From Proteobacteria bacterium UBA1847 (GTDB lineage Bacteria; Pseudomonadota; Gammaproteobacteria; Steroidobacterales; Woeseiaceae): DNA of 14,432 bases. Within the stretch, counting starts at the first letter, position 1; every line of letters begins with the position of its first letter. The stretch covers positions 9,226 to 23,657 of the forward strand of contig DDIP01000055.1 in NCBI GenBank assembly GCA_002338605.1, given 5' to 3'. Shown one piece after another: positions 1 through 8,147 of this stretch. Position numbers and translations under genes: made by a program. The notes beneath the pieces were generated by a model. It saw only the letters and a program-made list of their open reading frames with translations. It did not search any database and had not been told where the DNA came from.

Positions 1-1343
1 GCCCGACCGGTTGCGACCATGATGGACATCGGCGTGGCCAGGCCCAGCGCACACGGGCAGGCAATGATCAGTACCGCCACCGCGTTGATGAGACCGTACA
101 CCCAGCCACGATCCGGGCCGAACAGGCCCCAGGCCAGGAAACTCAATATGGCAACGCCGACCACGGCAACCACAAAATATCCCGCTACGAAATCTGCCAT
201 GCGTTGCATTGGCGCCTTCGAACGCTGGGCCTGGGCAACCATCGCAACGATCTGCGCCAACACCGTGCTGGACCCCACTCGTTCCGAACGAACCACCAGG
301 GTTCCGGACGTATTCATCGTCGCCCCGATGACTTTGTCGCCCACTTGTTTGCTAACCGGCATCGATTCGCCAGTGATCATGGATTCGTCCACGGAGCTAT
401 GGCCTTCGACCACCACGCCATCAACCGGAGTTTTTTCGCCAGGGCGCACACGCAGCAGGTCACCAACGTGAACGTGGCTTAAGTCGATATCTTCCTCAGT
501 GCCGTCTGCATTTATTCTTCGCGCCGTCTTCGGTGACAGCCGCAGCAACGACTTGATCGCCTCGGATGTTTTTGATCGCGCTTTGAGCTCGAGCATTTGC
601 CCGAGCAATGTGAGCGAAATAATGACCGCTGCGGCTTCGAAATACACACCCACACGCCCCATGGACTGGAACGAATCCGGAAATACTTCGGGTGCGACGG
701 TAGCAACTACGCTGTATACAAATGCAGCTCCCGTACCCAGTCCGATCAAAGTCCACATGTTGGGACTGCGATTGACCAGCGATTGCCATCCCCGCACGAA
801 AAAAGGCGCACCGGCCCAAAGCACAATAGGAATTGACAACACCAACTCCACCCAGCTTTGTGTCGCCATGTCCATCCAGCCAAGCTGATGACCGAACATG
901 GCCAGTACAAATACGACTGCCGTCATCGGCAATGTCCACCAGAAGCGACGCGTGAAATCGACCAGCTCCGAGTTATCCTCTTCGTCAAGACTGGGCATTT
1001 CGGGCTCAAGTGCCATGCCACATTTGGGGCAAGTGCCGGGATGGTCCTGCCGAATCTCGGGATGCATTGGGCAGGTGTAGACCGTACCTTTTGGAGCAGG
1101 TTGCTCTTGCCTGCTAGCAGCACGCGGCGTCAAGTATTTCCCGGGGTCGGCCACAAACTTTGTTTTGCAGCCAGAGCTGCAGAAATAGTAATCCTGACCA
1201 TCATGTTCCGCGCGGTGGTCAGACCCCTTGCTGACGGCCATCCCGCAAACAGGATCGGTCAATCCATCTGCGCTGGAATCGCCTGTACCATGCGCGTCCT
1301 GCTTGGCCTCGCTTTCTGGTTGACCGTGTTGTTGGTGATTCAT
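1..1343 (-). CDS. copA: Copper-translocating P-type ATPase (CopA-like), C-terminus beyond the left edge
   Basis: The first 447 residues of a P1B-type heavy-metal ATPase that exports Cu(I) across the inner membrane at the cost of ATP. From the N-terminus: a His-rich start, a YHS-type domain at about residues 28-70 (DPVCGM, then paired Cys in FCSSGC), and a heavy-metal-binding domain at about 88-113 (YTCPMHPEI, then GTCPKCGM). Membrane helices follow at about 136-152, 167-184, 198-216, 236-252, 388-406 and 417-438. The actuator motif TGES is at 324-327 and the transport motif CPC at 429-431 (IIACPCALG). The phosphorylation (DKTGT) and nucleotide domains lie outside the window. There is no N-terminal HMA domain; the YHS plus CPMHP pair takes its place, as in many CopA/CopB-like pumps. 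The ATG at 1343 is the start that keeps both domains. Copper rather than another soft metal is inferred from family resemblance. Confidence 0.93.
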   Translation of the reverse strand, partial: MNHQQHGQPESEAKQDAHGTGDSSADGLTDPVCGMAVSKGSDHRAEHDGQDYYFCSSGCKTKFVADPGKYLTPRAASRQEQPAPKGTVYTCPMHPEIRQDHPGTCPKCGMALEPEMPSLDEEDNSELVDFTRRFWWTLPMTAVVFVLAMFGHQLGWMDMATQSWVELVLSIPIVLWAGAPFFVRGWQSLVNRSPNMWTLIGLGTGAAFVYSVVATVAPEVFPDSFQSMGRVGVYFEAAAVIISLTLLGQMLELKARSKTSEAIKSLLRLSPKTARRINADGTEEDIDLSHVHVGDLLRVRPGEKTPVDGVVVEGHSSVDESMITGESMPVSKQVGDKVIGATMNTSGTLVVRSERVGSSTVLAQIVAMVAQAQRSKAPMQRMADFVAGYFVVAVVGVAILSFLAWGLFGPDRGWVYGLINAVAVLIIACPCALGLATPMSIMVATGR

Positions 1344-1448
1344 TTCCAATAGCCCCACTGGAATTCGCAAATTTGAGTCTGGTCACTGAACCATAGATAC
1401 AGAAACATGAACATGCCATCAGTAATCACACGAATCGATGGCAAGTGG

Positions 1449-1476
1449 TTACTATTGCTATGAATGTAGCTGTCAA
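1449..1476 (-). promoter_or_regulatory. Candidate sigma70 promoter for the copper ATPase
   Basis: On the minus strand a perfect -35 TTGACA (1471-1476) is followed after 16 bp by TAGTAA (1449-1454), about 105 bp upstream of the ATPase start. The hexamers are seen directly; use as a promoter is inferred. I see no CueR-type dyad between the hexamers. The rest of the 1344-1569 gap holds only two short GC-rich dyads (GGCC-aacga-GGCC at 1557-1569 and CTGCC-g-GGCAG near 1542-1552) just after the stress-protein stop, which may end its transcript but lack a U-tract. Confidence 0.4.
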
Positions 1477-1569
1477 ATCGTACCGGATTGATCGGTGAAA
1501 GGTTACCGGCGCGCACTGGTGCTGGATGACTTGAGCGGGACGCTGCCGGGCAGGACGGCCAACGAGGCC

Positions 1570-2547
1570 TCAAGACCCCGGTACGGCTCTCGCCTCGACC
1601 GGCGACACGAACCCTTGGGGTTTGACGGCGATCACCGAGCACTGCACCTGTTCCAAAACGGCTTCTGCGGTATTGCCGAAAAGCCATCCAGCGATACCCG
1701 TGCGCGCGACGGTTCCCATCACCAGCACGTCTGCCTGCACCTCGTTCACAATCGCCGGTATGGCTGTCGTCGCCACGCCGCGCCGCAAATGGAATTTGGG
1801 GTCAAGCTGGTCATAGACCTCATCGCCTATTCGAGCTCGCAATTGGTCACGAAGCCCGTGCAATGCCTTCTTGTGAACGGAACGCATATCATCGACATAG
1901 GACGCGGCCGATTCTACTGAACTGGTCCATGTGCGAACCAGGCTCTCCGCCGGAGCCTCCCACGCATGAAAAAAATGCAATGCCGCAATGTCGGATACCG
2001 CGAGTGAGCCCGATATCTCCGCAATAGTATTACTCAGACCGGCGTCTGTGCAGTCCGGCTTACGCAGATCGAAGTCGACAGCCGCCAAAACCGTTTCATA
2101 CTTCGACTTTTCCTCTGCGCGTGTGAGCCATACCGGGCAAGGGCAGTTGCGCAGGAATTGCATGTCGTCACTACCGAATAACCGCTGTGTATAGCTCGGA
2201 TTCTCGGCTACCTTGATCAACAGATCGTGGTTGTCGCGCAGGACAGCGCGAAGAACTTCAAGATATCTCTTCCCCGTCAGTACCTCCAGGCGGATGTCGA
2301 GCTGGTCCCGGTACGGCTCAATCATGGACTCCAACTCGCTGCGACGCTCATCAATCGCGGTCTTCATCACTTCGCGCAGCATGCCGCCGCCATAGGAAAT
2401 TCCAACGTCCGCGGCAATACGTGGCATGACGTCAATCACGGTAAGGCTCGCCTGATTGTTGCTGGCTAGCGATATGGCGCGCTTCAGCGCCGACTCCTGT
2501 GTAACGGAGGACTCCACTACATAGAGAATACTGTTAAACCATCGCAT
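1570..2547 (-). CDS. Tandem universal stress protein, UspE-like
   Basis: A 325-aa cytoplasmic protein made of two UspA folds, at about residues 1-150 and 155-315. The first opens with a beta strand (FNSILYVVE) and closes with the ALLR-like segment FLRNCPCPVWL. The second contains the nucleotide-loop signature at about 278-293 (GTVARTG, then FGNTAE), the same arrangement as E. coli UspE (GTVGRTG...GNTAE). Length matches UspE (about 316 aa). These proteins respond to starvation, oxidative or membrane stress and bind nucleotide; the specific role here is unknown. The ATG at 2547 is preceded by AAAGGA at a 7-8 nt spacing. It is flanked by the antiporter gene (63 bp upstream) and the copper pump (about 227 bp downstream), both on the same strand. 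Confidence 0.9.
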   Translation of the reverse strand: MRWFNSILYVVESSVTQESALKRAISLASNNQASLTVIDVMPRIAADVGISYGGGMLREVMKTAIDERRSELESMIEPYRDQLDIRLEVLTGKRYLEVLRAVLRDNHDLLIKVAENPSYTQRLFGSDDMQFLRNCPCPVWLTRAEEKSKYETVLAAVDFDLRKPDCTDAGLSNTIAEISGSLAVSDIAALHFFHAWEAPAESLVRTWTSSVESAASYVDDMRSVHKKALHGLRDQLRARIGDEVYDQLDPKFHLRRGVATTAIPAIVNEVQADVLVMGTVARTGIAGWLFGNTAEAVLEQVQCSVIAVKPQGFVSPVEARAVPGS

Positions 2548-2609
2548 TTCGGGGTCCTTTAAAACTCCAACATCGGATGAAAATCTGACCGACGCTCCCA
2601 GGGCCAGGT

Positions 2610-4313
2610 TTACCGGTTACTGTGGTCTGTCTCCGCGACGGGTCGGTAACCCCAGTTTCTCACACCTTGCACAACCCGATCGATCTCATCGGCCGATACA
2701 TTGAGCATTTGCAATGCCGTGGCACCCAGTTGCAGGCTCGCTTCAACGGTTTCCGGATAGACACGAGCAGCACCTGCGGCCAGCAACCGTTCGCCGGTTT
2801 CCAAATCGGGTGCGCGGACGATGACCGGTACCTGCGGACATGCTCTTCGCAAATACGATATCGCACTGAATGACGGAGCGAGCTCGTCAATAGCTAACAC
2901 TATCAGGGACGCGCGCTCGACGTGAATGGACGATAGCAATACGGGGTCGGAGATGTCACCAAACCATACCGCGTGGCCATCTGCCCGCCCCTTCGCCACC
3001 CGATTCGGGTCCGTGTCGATGGCAACAAACGAAATATTACTCGACTGCAACAGCGTCGCGACCGCGTGACCAAACCGCCCGTATCCGCCGATCACCACCT
3101 GTCGTTGTGGAGACTCCGGTATTTCCAGACTGTCCGGTGTCGGGTCGCGCTCGGGTCCAACCAACCAGTCGGCGATCGCAACATTGAATCGAATCAGAAT
3201 GGCACCTGCGATCATCGATAACAAAACCGAGGTTATCGCGATCTGACCAAGGCGCATGTCGATCACGCCAAAGTCCATCGCGATCGCGACCAGCGCCAGC
3301 CCGAACTCGCCACCGACGCTCAACAACAGACCGGTTCGCCAGGCGACACGCCCGTGCACGCCGATCAAGCGCACCATTGCGGCAACCAGCAGCGTTTTAC
3401 TGCTTAGAATGAGCAAGGCACCCAGTACGGTCCAATACCAGATCGACGGTATAGCAGCGGGATTGAACCGCATACCGATACCGACAAAGAACAGGCCCAA
3501 CAGCACGTCCCGGAACGGGCTGATACTCGAGGCGACCTGGTGACGGAACTCGGTCTCTCCGAGCATCATGCCGGCGATAAAGCCTCCGAACGCCAGCGAG
3601 AGACCAAGGCTGTTGGTGGTCCATGCCGCAAGCAATGCGACGAGCAGTACAGCCAGCGTGAACATTTCGAATGAGCGTTGTTCAGCGATCAGGTGAAAGA
3701 GTGGTCGCAACAGCCACCGACCTGCAAAGAAAAGAAGCGCAAATGCCAGCGCCGCTTTCGCTATTGCCCAGCCGAGCATACCGGCCAGCACGCTCGCACC
3801 GACTGACATCCCGAGAACGGGAATAATCACCAGAAAAGGAACCGCTGTTACGTCCTGAAACACCGACATTGCCAACCCAAGCCGGCCATGTCGGCGGTTC
3901 TCCTCACCCTGTTCTCTTAGCAGGCTGGCGATAATCGTCGTCGATGACTGAGCGAAAACGGCGCCGAAGACGAAGGCCCCGGCCGCGGGAATTCCCGCCA
4001 GCCACACAACGAGCCCAACCAGCAGCGTCGTGAATGCGACTTGTCCGCTTCCCAGTCCCAGTATCTGGTGTCGCAGCGCATACAGCTGGGGGAGCGAGAA
4101 ATCGAGGCCAATCGTAAACATCAGGAAGACGATTCCGAAATCCGCCAGCACGCCCAACTCGGGCATCGAGACGATTGGCCCCATCGTATGCGGCCCGAGC
4201 ATCACGCCCACCAGCAGATAGCCCAAGCTGGTGGGGATATGCAGCCGCTGAAACGTGACGACGACGGCGATTGCCAAAGCCAGCAGCAGCAGAACTTGCG
4301 CGAAATTATCCAT
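2610..4313 (-). CDS. Monovalent cation:proton antiporter (CPA2) with RCK_N domain, KefB/YbaL-like
   Basis: An inner-membrane K+ or Na+/H+ antiporter of 567 aa. About the first 390 residues are 12-13 hydrophobic helices of the Na_H_exchanger fold, with conserved FAQSSTTI in the helix-5 region and GGEFGLALVAIA late in the core. A charged linker leads to a cytosolic RCK_N/TrkA-N domain starting near residue 404, with the nucleotide-binding loop GGYGRFG at 409-415 and an acidic strand end (AIDTDP). No glutathione-regulated Kef signature is clear to me, so the ion and the effector are open. I chose the ATG at 4313 because it is preceded by GGAGG and begins directly with the first helix (MDNFAQVLLLLALAI). 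An in-frame start at 4379 would add 22 non-family residues. It lies 63 bp upstream of the stress protein and could be cotranscribed with it. Confidence 0.88.
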   Translation of the reverse strand: MDNFAQVLLLLALAIAVVVTFQRLHIPTSLGYLLVGVMLGPHTMGPIVSMPELGVLADFGIVFLMFTIGLDFSLPQLYALRHQILGLGSGQVAFTTLLVGLVVWLAGIPAAGAFVFGAVFAQSSTTIIASLLREQGEENRRHGRLGLAMSVFQDVTAVPFLVIIPVLGMSVGASVLAGMLGWAIAKAALAFALLFFAGRWLLRPLFHLIAEQRSFEMFTLAVLLVALLAAWTTNSLGLSLAFGGFIAGMMLGETEFRHQVASSISPFRDVLLGLFFVGIGMRFNPAAIPSIWYWTVLGALLILSSKTLLVAAMVRLIGVHGRVAWRTGLLLSVGGEFGLALVAIAMDFGVIDMRLGQIAITSVLLSMIAGAILIRFNVAIADWLVGPERDPTPDSLEIPESPQRQVVIGGYGRFGHAVATLLQSSNISFVAIDTDPNRVAKGRADGHAVWFGDISDPVLLSSIHVERASLIVLAIDELAPSFSAISYLRRACPQVPVIVRAPDLETGERLLAAGAARVYPETVEASLQLGATALQMLNVSADEIDRVVQGVRNWGYRPVAETDHSNR

Positions 4314-4491
4314 TGTCCTCCAAATCTGCCAGCCTGGCGGAAGTCGACCCAATCTAAACTTCGGCAAAGCACGATGCAACGCTCATTGCTCGGCAAGGTC
4401 CCGCTCTTCGTTTCTGCTCTATTGGGACGTCGACGCATCGCGACGGCGATTCGATCAGCCGCACCGTGACTGGCGCGACCGCGGTATAGCC
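4314..4491. other. Non-coding gap between formaldehyde dehydrogenase and antiporter
   Basis: 178 bp with no convincing gene. It contains a compact dyad GCCAG-c-CTGGC at 4328-4338 and a GC-rich stretch just downstream of the dehydrogenase stop, but no classical stem plus U-tract. The antiporter promoter should lie here; I could not pick hexamers with confidence. Confidence 0.5.
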
Positions 4492-5625
<1,134 letters not shown>

Positions 5626-5631
5626 TCACTT

Positions 5632-5645
5632 AGAGTTCAAACTCT
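5632..5645. promoter_or_regulatory. Perfect 14-bp palindrome in the dehydrogenase leader
   Basis: AGAGTT-CA-AACTCT, two 6-bp arms around a 2-bp centre, lies 12 bp upstream of the frmA start codon, between the start and any upstream promoter. It could be an operator or a short RNA hairpin near the ribosome site. The palindrome is seen directly; its role is inference and no regulator gene is adjacent. Confidence 0.35.
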
Positions 5646-5718
5646 TACACTATCATTTATGCACCATCGTTCAGTATTAATGTTCCGAATTCGATCGATA
5701 TTGAAAAACGCAAGAGAC

Positions 5719-5744
5719 GCCTGCGGCGGGGTTCAGCCGCAGGC
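5719..5744 (-). terminator. Probable terminator after the thioredoxin-fold gene
   Basis: A perfect 9-bp stem, GCCTGCGGC pairing with GCCGCAGGC, around an 8-nt loop, placed 16 bp after the stop codon of the small thioredoxin-fold gene. On the minus strand it is followed, after about 9 nt, by a run of five T. The U-tract is not immediately adjacent, so termination efficiency is uncertain, but it fits as the end of the secreted protein-sodC-thioredoxin operon. Confidence 0.55.
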
Positions 5745-5759
5745 AGTTGTTGGATGCCT

Positions 5760-5996
5760 CTATTTCAAATCCGCAAGGCTCGCTCCAAAATTAATATGAA
5801 AGGCTTTCCCTTGAATCACAAAAGCCGGAATCGACTTGACGCCACCTTCCTCAGCCTCGGCAAGGCGTTCGGGTGCGTCGCCAAGATGAACGATTTCCAC
5901 ATCGAATTTTGATTGATCGAGGCTGTCGGCGAATTGGCGTTCGGCATCGATACAAACCGGACATCCGGCATGATAAAAAACTGCTTTGGTACTCAT
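5760..5996 (-). CDS. Small thioredoxin/glutaredoxin-fold protein with CPVC motif
   Basis: A 78-aa single-domain protein with a thioredoxin-like fold: beta strand KAVFYHAG, redox motif C12-P-V-C15, a helix, beta strand VEIVHL, then the cis-proline signature KSIPAF with P57. There is no signal peptide, so it probably works in the cytoplasm as a disulphide reductase, though its partner is unknown. ATG 5996 is chosen because AAGGAG sits 7 nt upstream; a longer reading from 6047 would add 17 residues that do not belong to the fold. It follows sodC by 31 bp on the same strand and is the last gene of that operon. The family is common but poorly characterised. Confidence 0.85.
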   Translation of the reverse strand: MSTKAVFYHAGCPVCIDAERQFADSLDQSKFDVEIVHLGDAPERLAEAEEGGVKSIPAFVIQGKAFHINFGASLADLK

Positions 5997-6027
5997 GAAA
6001 TACTCCTTTTCCTTGTCATTGAAACTG

Positions 6028-6612
6028 TTAGGGCTCGCTTGGCCCAAACGCCGCGCAAGCGATTCTCACGCCAGCGCCCCCGATCGGCTGGGACTGATAG
6101 TCATCCGGCTTCGCATGAATGATCAGTGCCACGCCGTCCGGGTCGGTCAGATCGGTTAGCGTCAGGGCAACCGAGAAATAGTCGGCTTGCGCAAAACCGT
6201 CGTTGTGGACGTAGATATTCGGAAGGTCGCCGGCATGTGTTCCATCCGGATGCAGGAATCCGTGCCGACCGCCATCGGAGGCAACATGGCCGCCCGAGGC
6301 GGTAAACGACCCAATGTCGTCGCAGCTTCCTGCCGCGTGCACATGTACGGCGTGCGCTCCCGGTGGCAATCCCTGGCTGCGAACCTGAATCAAGACGCCC
6401 TCTCTGCCCTGCCACGCGAATACCTCACAGATACGCACGCCCTATGTATCCACAAGGCGTGCCCGGGCGCGATCTCCGAATGGTGCTGGGTGCAACTGGT
6501 TTGCTGTCGACGCCAGCCCCGCCGAATGCGTAGTTCCGTCAACATTCGACGGCGCTGGCTGGCAACCCGCAAGAAAGACAGTTGCGACGGTCAGACTCGT
6601 GATCCGTTTCAT
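6028..6612 (-). pseudogene. sodC: Cu/Zn superoxide dismutase, lipoprotein type, interrupted by an in-frame TAG
   Basis: Read from ATG 6612, the frame gives a lipoprotein signal with lipobox LAGC (C17), a short linker, and then the SodC fold. The frame is broken by one TAG at codon 57 (6442-6444), between LVDT and GVRI, exactly where family members have a residue such as D, E, Q or K in the first strand turn. After it the fold continues unbroken to TAA at 6028. Metal and catalytic residues are all present: HVH, GGH, RHGFLHPDG, THAGDLPN and LIIHAKPDDY; also the disulphide cysteines in GSCDD and IACAAF and the active-site Arg in GVRIACA. Dismutation of periplasmic superoxide would be the role. 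The start overlaps the stop of the upstream gene as ATGA. A shorter frame from GTG 6438 lacks the signal peptide and first strand and has no ribosome site. Alternatives are a recent nonsense mutation, stop readthrough, or a sequencing error. Confidence 0.85.
6442..6444 (-). other. In-frame TAG inside sodC
   Basis: CTA on the plus strand reads as TAG in the sodC frame, 56 codons after the ATG. The upstream part (signal peptide, lipobox) and the downstream part (whole catalytic domain) share one frame with no indel, so this is a single substitution-type lesion. CAG, GAG or AAG would each restore the frame with one base change. Confidence 0.88.
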
Positions 6613-7325
6613 TTCGTGACCGTGACTCGGCCGGGAAGTGACAGGTCGCCCGACGCAATATCATGAACACCGGTCACACACAGCAGCGGCGCCTCTGCAT
6701 TCTCGTTCACCTGCAATTCCGCGGTCACCGCATCAAATGACACCGCCTCGCTGTTACTCACAGGTACGGTAATCTTTGCAATGCGCCCTTCAAGAATCGG
6801 ACTCATTCCCGGGCTGTCAAGCGCAATGGGTAGATAGGGTGCCGTTGCCGGAAGCAGGTCTACACCCGGTGATACATCACGCACCTTGAGGCCCGCACCG
6901 CAGGCTGTGTTCTCAACCAGGACAACCCAGTGTGAATGCCAGTCGGCACCATCATTGGCCGGGTCTCCGTCCTGATCTTCATCAAAGAGCGGCGTGTCGT
7001 CGAAATCCGGATGTGCAGTGATTGCGAGCGACAGAATACCGGATTCCTTGTCGAAACCGACAACCGACGGATCGAGGCTGGTCGGCCAAACATAGGATTC
7101 AACCTTTGCCCCCTTGAGCTGGCCGACCGGGACCGGTTTCACGCTGCCGGCAACTCCGGCAACTTCCATGATAAAGGTCGTCAGACGACCATCGGTCGTC
7201 GCGCCGGCCTGGGTTATGTCAAAGGCTGGTGTTTTGTCAGCGCTGGTCTCGCTGGTGATTTCGTGTGCAGCCACGCTGTGGCAAGCGAATGCGGTTAGTA
7301 CTAGTGCGACGAATCGTGTCTTCAT
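6609..7325 (-). CDS. Conserved secreted protein of unknown function with acidic Ca-binding-like loop
   Basis: A 238-aa exported protein. Residues 1-20 are a classical Sec signal peptide (MKTRFVALVLTAF..., cut probably after SVAA). The mature part contains a VWPTSLDPS segment, an acidic loop at about 115-126 (DEDQDGDPANDG) that resembles an EF-hand or thrombospondin-like calcium loop, then a WHSHW motif at 129-133 and two cysteines (142, 216) that could form a disulphide. I recognise it only as a conserved hypothetical type; I do not assign an activity. ATG 7325 is preceded by AAAGGA with 7 nt spacing. Its stop overlaps the sodC start (ATGA), so the two are translationally coupled, and its promoter faces the MarR gene. 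A role in envelope redox or metal handling is inferred from context only. Confidence 0.82.
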   Translation of the reverse strand: MKTRFVALVLTAFACHSVAAHEITSETSADKTPAFDITQAGATTDGRLTTFIMEVAGVAGSVKPVPVGQLKGAKVESYVWPTSLDPSVVGFDKESGILSLAITAHPDFDDTPLFDEDQDGDPANDGADWHSHWVVLVENTACGAGLKVRDVSPGVDLLPATAPYLPIALDSPGMSPILEGRIAKITVPVSNSEAVSFDAVTAELQVNENAEAPLLCVTGVHDIASGDLSLPGRVTVTK

Positions 7326-7343
7326 GGGGTGTCCTTTATGGTG

Positions 7344-7357
7344 TTGAGTCGATACTA
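7344..7357. repeat. Direct repeat copy 1, candidate MarR operator
   Basis: TTGAGTCGATACTA, identical over 14 bp to the copy at 7401-7414. It lies 19 bp before the start codon of the secreted-protein gene, so it probably overlaps the end of its promoter. The core AGT-CGAT-ACT is a partial dyad, as expected for a dimeric winged-helix regulator. Confidence 0.6.
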
Positions 7358-7386
7358 ATACCGAGCTTAGCCATTGTATTCTGGAA

Positions 7387-7415
7387 TTGCAAGAGTTGTT
7401 TTGAGTCGATACTAT
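7387..7415 (+). promoter_or_regulatory. Candidate promoter of the MarR gene, giving a leaderless or near-leaderless transcript
   Basis: TTGCAA (7387-7392), a 17-bp spacer and TACTAT (7410-7415). Transcription would start near 7422, which is the ATG itself, and no Shine-Dalgarno sequence is visible before that ATG. The -35 hexamer is self-complementary. Seen directly; function inferred. Confidence 0.5.
7401..7414. repeat. Direct repeat copy 2, candidate MarR operator
   Basis: The second identical TTGAGTCGATACTA, 57 bp from the first, covering the spacer and most of the -10 element of the MarR gene promoter. Binding here would repress the regulator's own gene. The repeat is seen directly; the regulator assignment is inference from position. 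Confidence 0.6.
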
Positions 7416-7421
7416 GCAGCC

Positions 7422-7985
7422 ATGAATTCTCCCACTCCAGAACACACCGCGGCGTTAATTGAGAGAGTCGGACGGCTCTTGAGCACCGAAGCACACGCCG
7501 AGGGGCTGTTGCCCGTTCAATGGGAAGCGTTGCGGTATCTGCGGCGCGCCAACCGGTTTTCGACGACCGCTGCCGCACTGACGGCCTATCTTGGTTTGAC
7601 CAAGGGCACCGTCTCACAGACATTGAAAGCCCTTGAAGCCCGGGGCCTGGTGAAGAAGCGGGTGAATACCAGGGATCGTCGCAGCAACCACTTGTCGCTA
7701 ACCGCGAAGAGCCGAAGTCTGCTGAGTCGCGATCCGCTCACTGCCACCGTCGCCGCGCTTGATGATCTGAGTCGCCCAACGCAAAGTGCGTTAGATGTCG
7801 GACTGGAGGCTTTGCTGGCGGCACGACTCGCATCTCAGGACCGGCAACCCTTCGGACAATGCCGGGATTGCCGTTATTTTGCGCGACGCCACGTGGACGG
7901 CAGCCCACACTTTTGTCAGTTGTTGAAAGAACCGCTCGCAGAGTCAGAAGCGGACGCGATCTGTTTCGAGCAACGTCCCGGCTGA
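7422..7985 (+). CDS. MarR-family transcriptional regulator with C-terminal four-cysteine motif
   Basis: A 187-aa regulator. Residues about 10-110 form the MarR winged helix: LPVQWEALRYL, recognition region LGLTKGTVSQTLKALEARGLV (residues 57-77) and the wing KKRVNTRDRRSNHLSLT. A C-terminal extension of about 45 residues carries C147-x2-C150-x14-C165-x15-C181 (GQCRDCRYF, HFCQLL, AICFEQ), which looks able to bind a metal or Fe-S cluster or to act as a thiol switch. The start at 7422 fits the family N-terminus; an upstream in-frame start at 7374 would lie upstream of the promoter. It is divergent from the secreted protein-sodC-thioredoxin operon with two identical repeats between them, so it most likely controls that operon and itself. 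The signal sensed is not known; redox or metal is my inference from the cysteines. Confidence 0.88.
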   Translation: MNSPTPEHTAALIERVGRLLSTEAHAEGLLPVQWEALRYLRRANRFSTTAAALTAYLGLTKGTVSQTLKALEARGLVKKRVNTRDRRSNHLSLTAKSRSLLSRDPLTATVAALDDLSRPTQSALDVGLEALLAARLASQDRQPFGQCRDCRYFARRHVDGSPHFCQLLKEPLAESEADAICFEQRPG

Positions 7986-8147
7986 TGACCTCGTCCGGCG
8001 CGTGATGTTGCGTGAAATTCGACGGCCAACAGCACTTGATGCTGCCGTTCTGTGATGAGACGCGTTAGCTGAACGAGGTCGCGATACAATTGGCCGCAAC
8101 TCCAGCTTATCCTCTGCCCTGCCCGTGCTTACCGCAGCAATCCCGAC
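7986..8147. other. Convergent intergenic region between the MarR gene and nnrS
   Basis: 162 bp with no gene I can support. It contains a hairpin at 8022-8048: CAGCA-cttga-TGCTG extended by ACGG/CCGT across a 4-nt bulge, without a clear U-tract on either strand. An 8-bp inverted pair GACCTCGT (7987-7994) and ACGAGGTC (8073-8080) brackets it. It is a plausible bidirectional transcription end, with low certainty. Confidence 0.4.

Noticed and set aside
19..1352. Several plus- and minus-strand frames of 60-164 codons over the ATPase region
   Set aside because: They are out-of-frame shadows of the minus-strand P-type ATPase, whose true frame is open from 1343 to the edge with all motifs in place.
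4314..4379. Antiporter start at 4379
   Set aside because: The added 22 residues are polar and unlike the family; ATG 4313 has GGAGG before it and opens with the first helix.
6028..6438. A complete short SodC starting at GTG 6438
   Set aside because: It would lack the lipoprotein signal and first beta strand and has no ribosome site, while the in-frame upstream ATG supplies both; the interrupted reading is more likely.
7987..8080. 8-bp inverted pair GACCTCGT/ACGAGGTC as the ends of a mobile element
   Set aside because: The enclosed 78 bp has no gene, there is no target duplication, and 8-bp matches at this distance are common.
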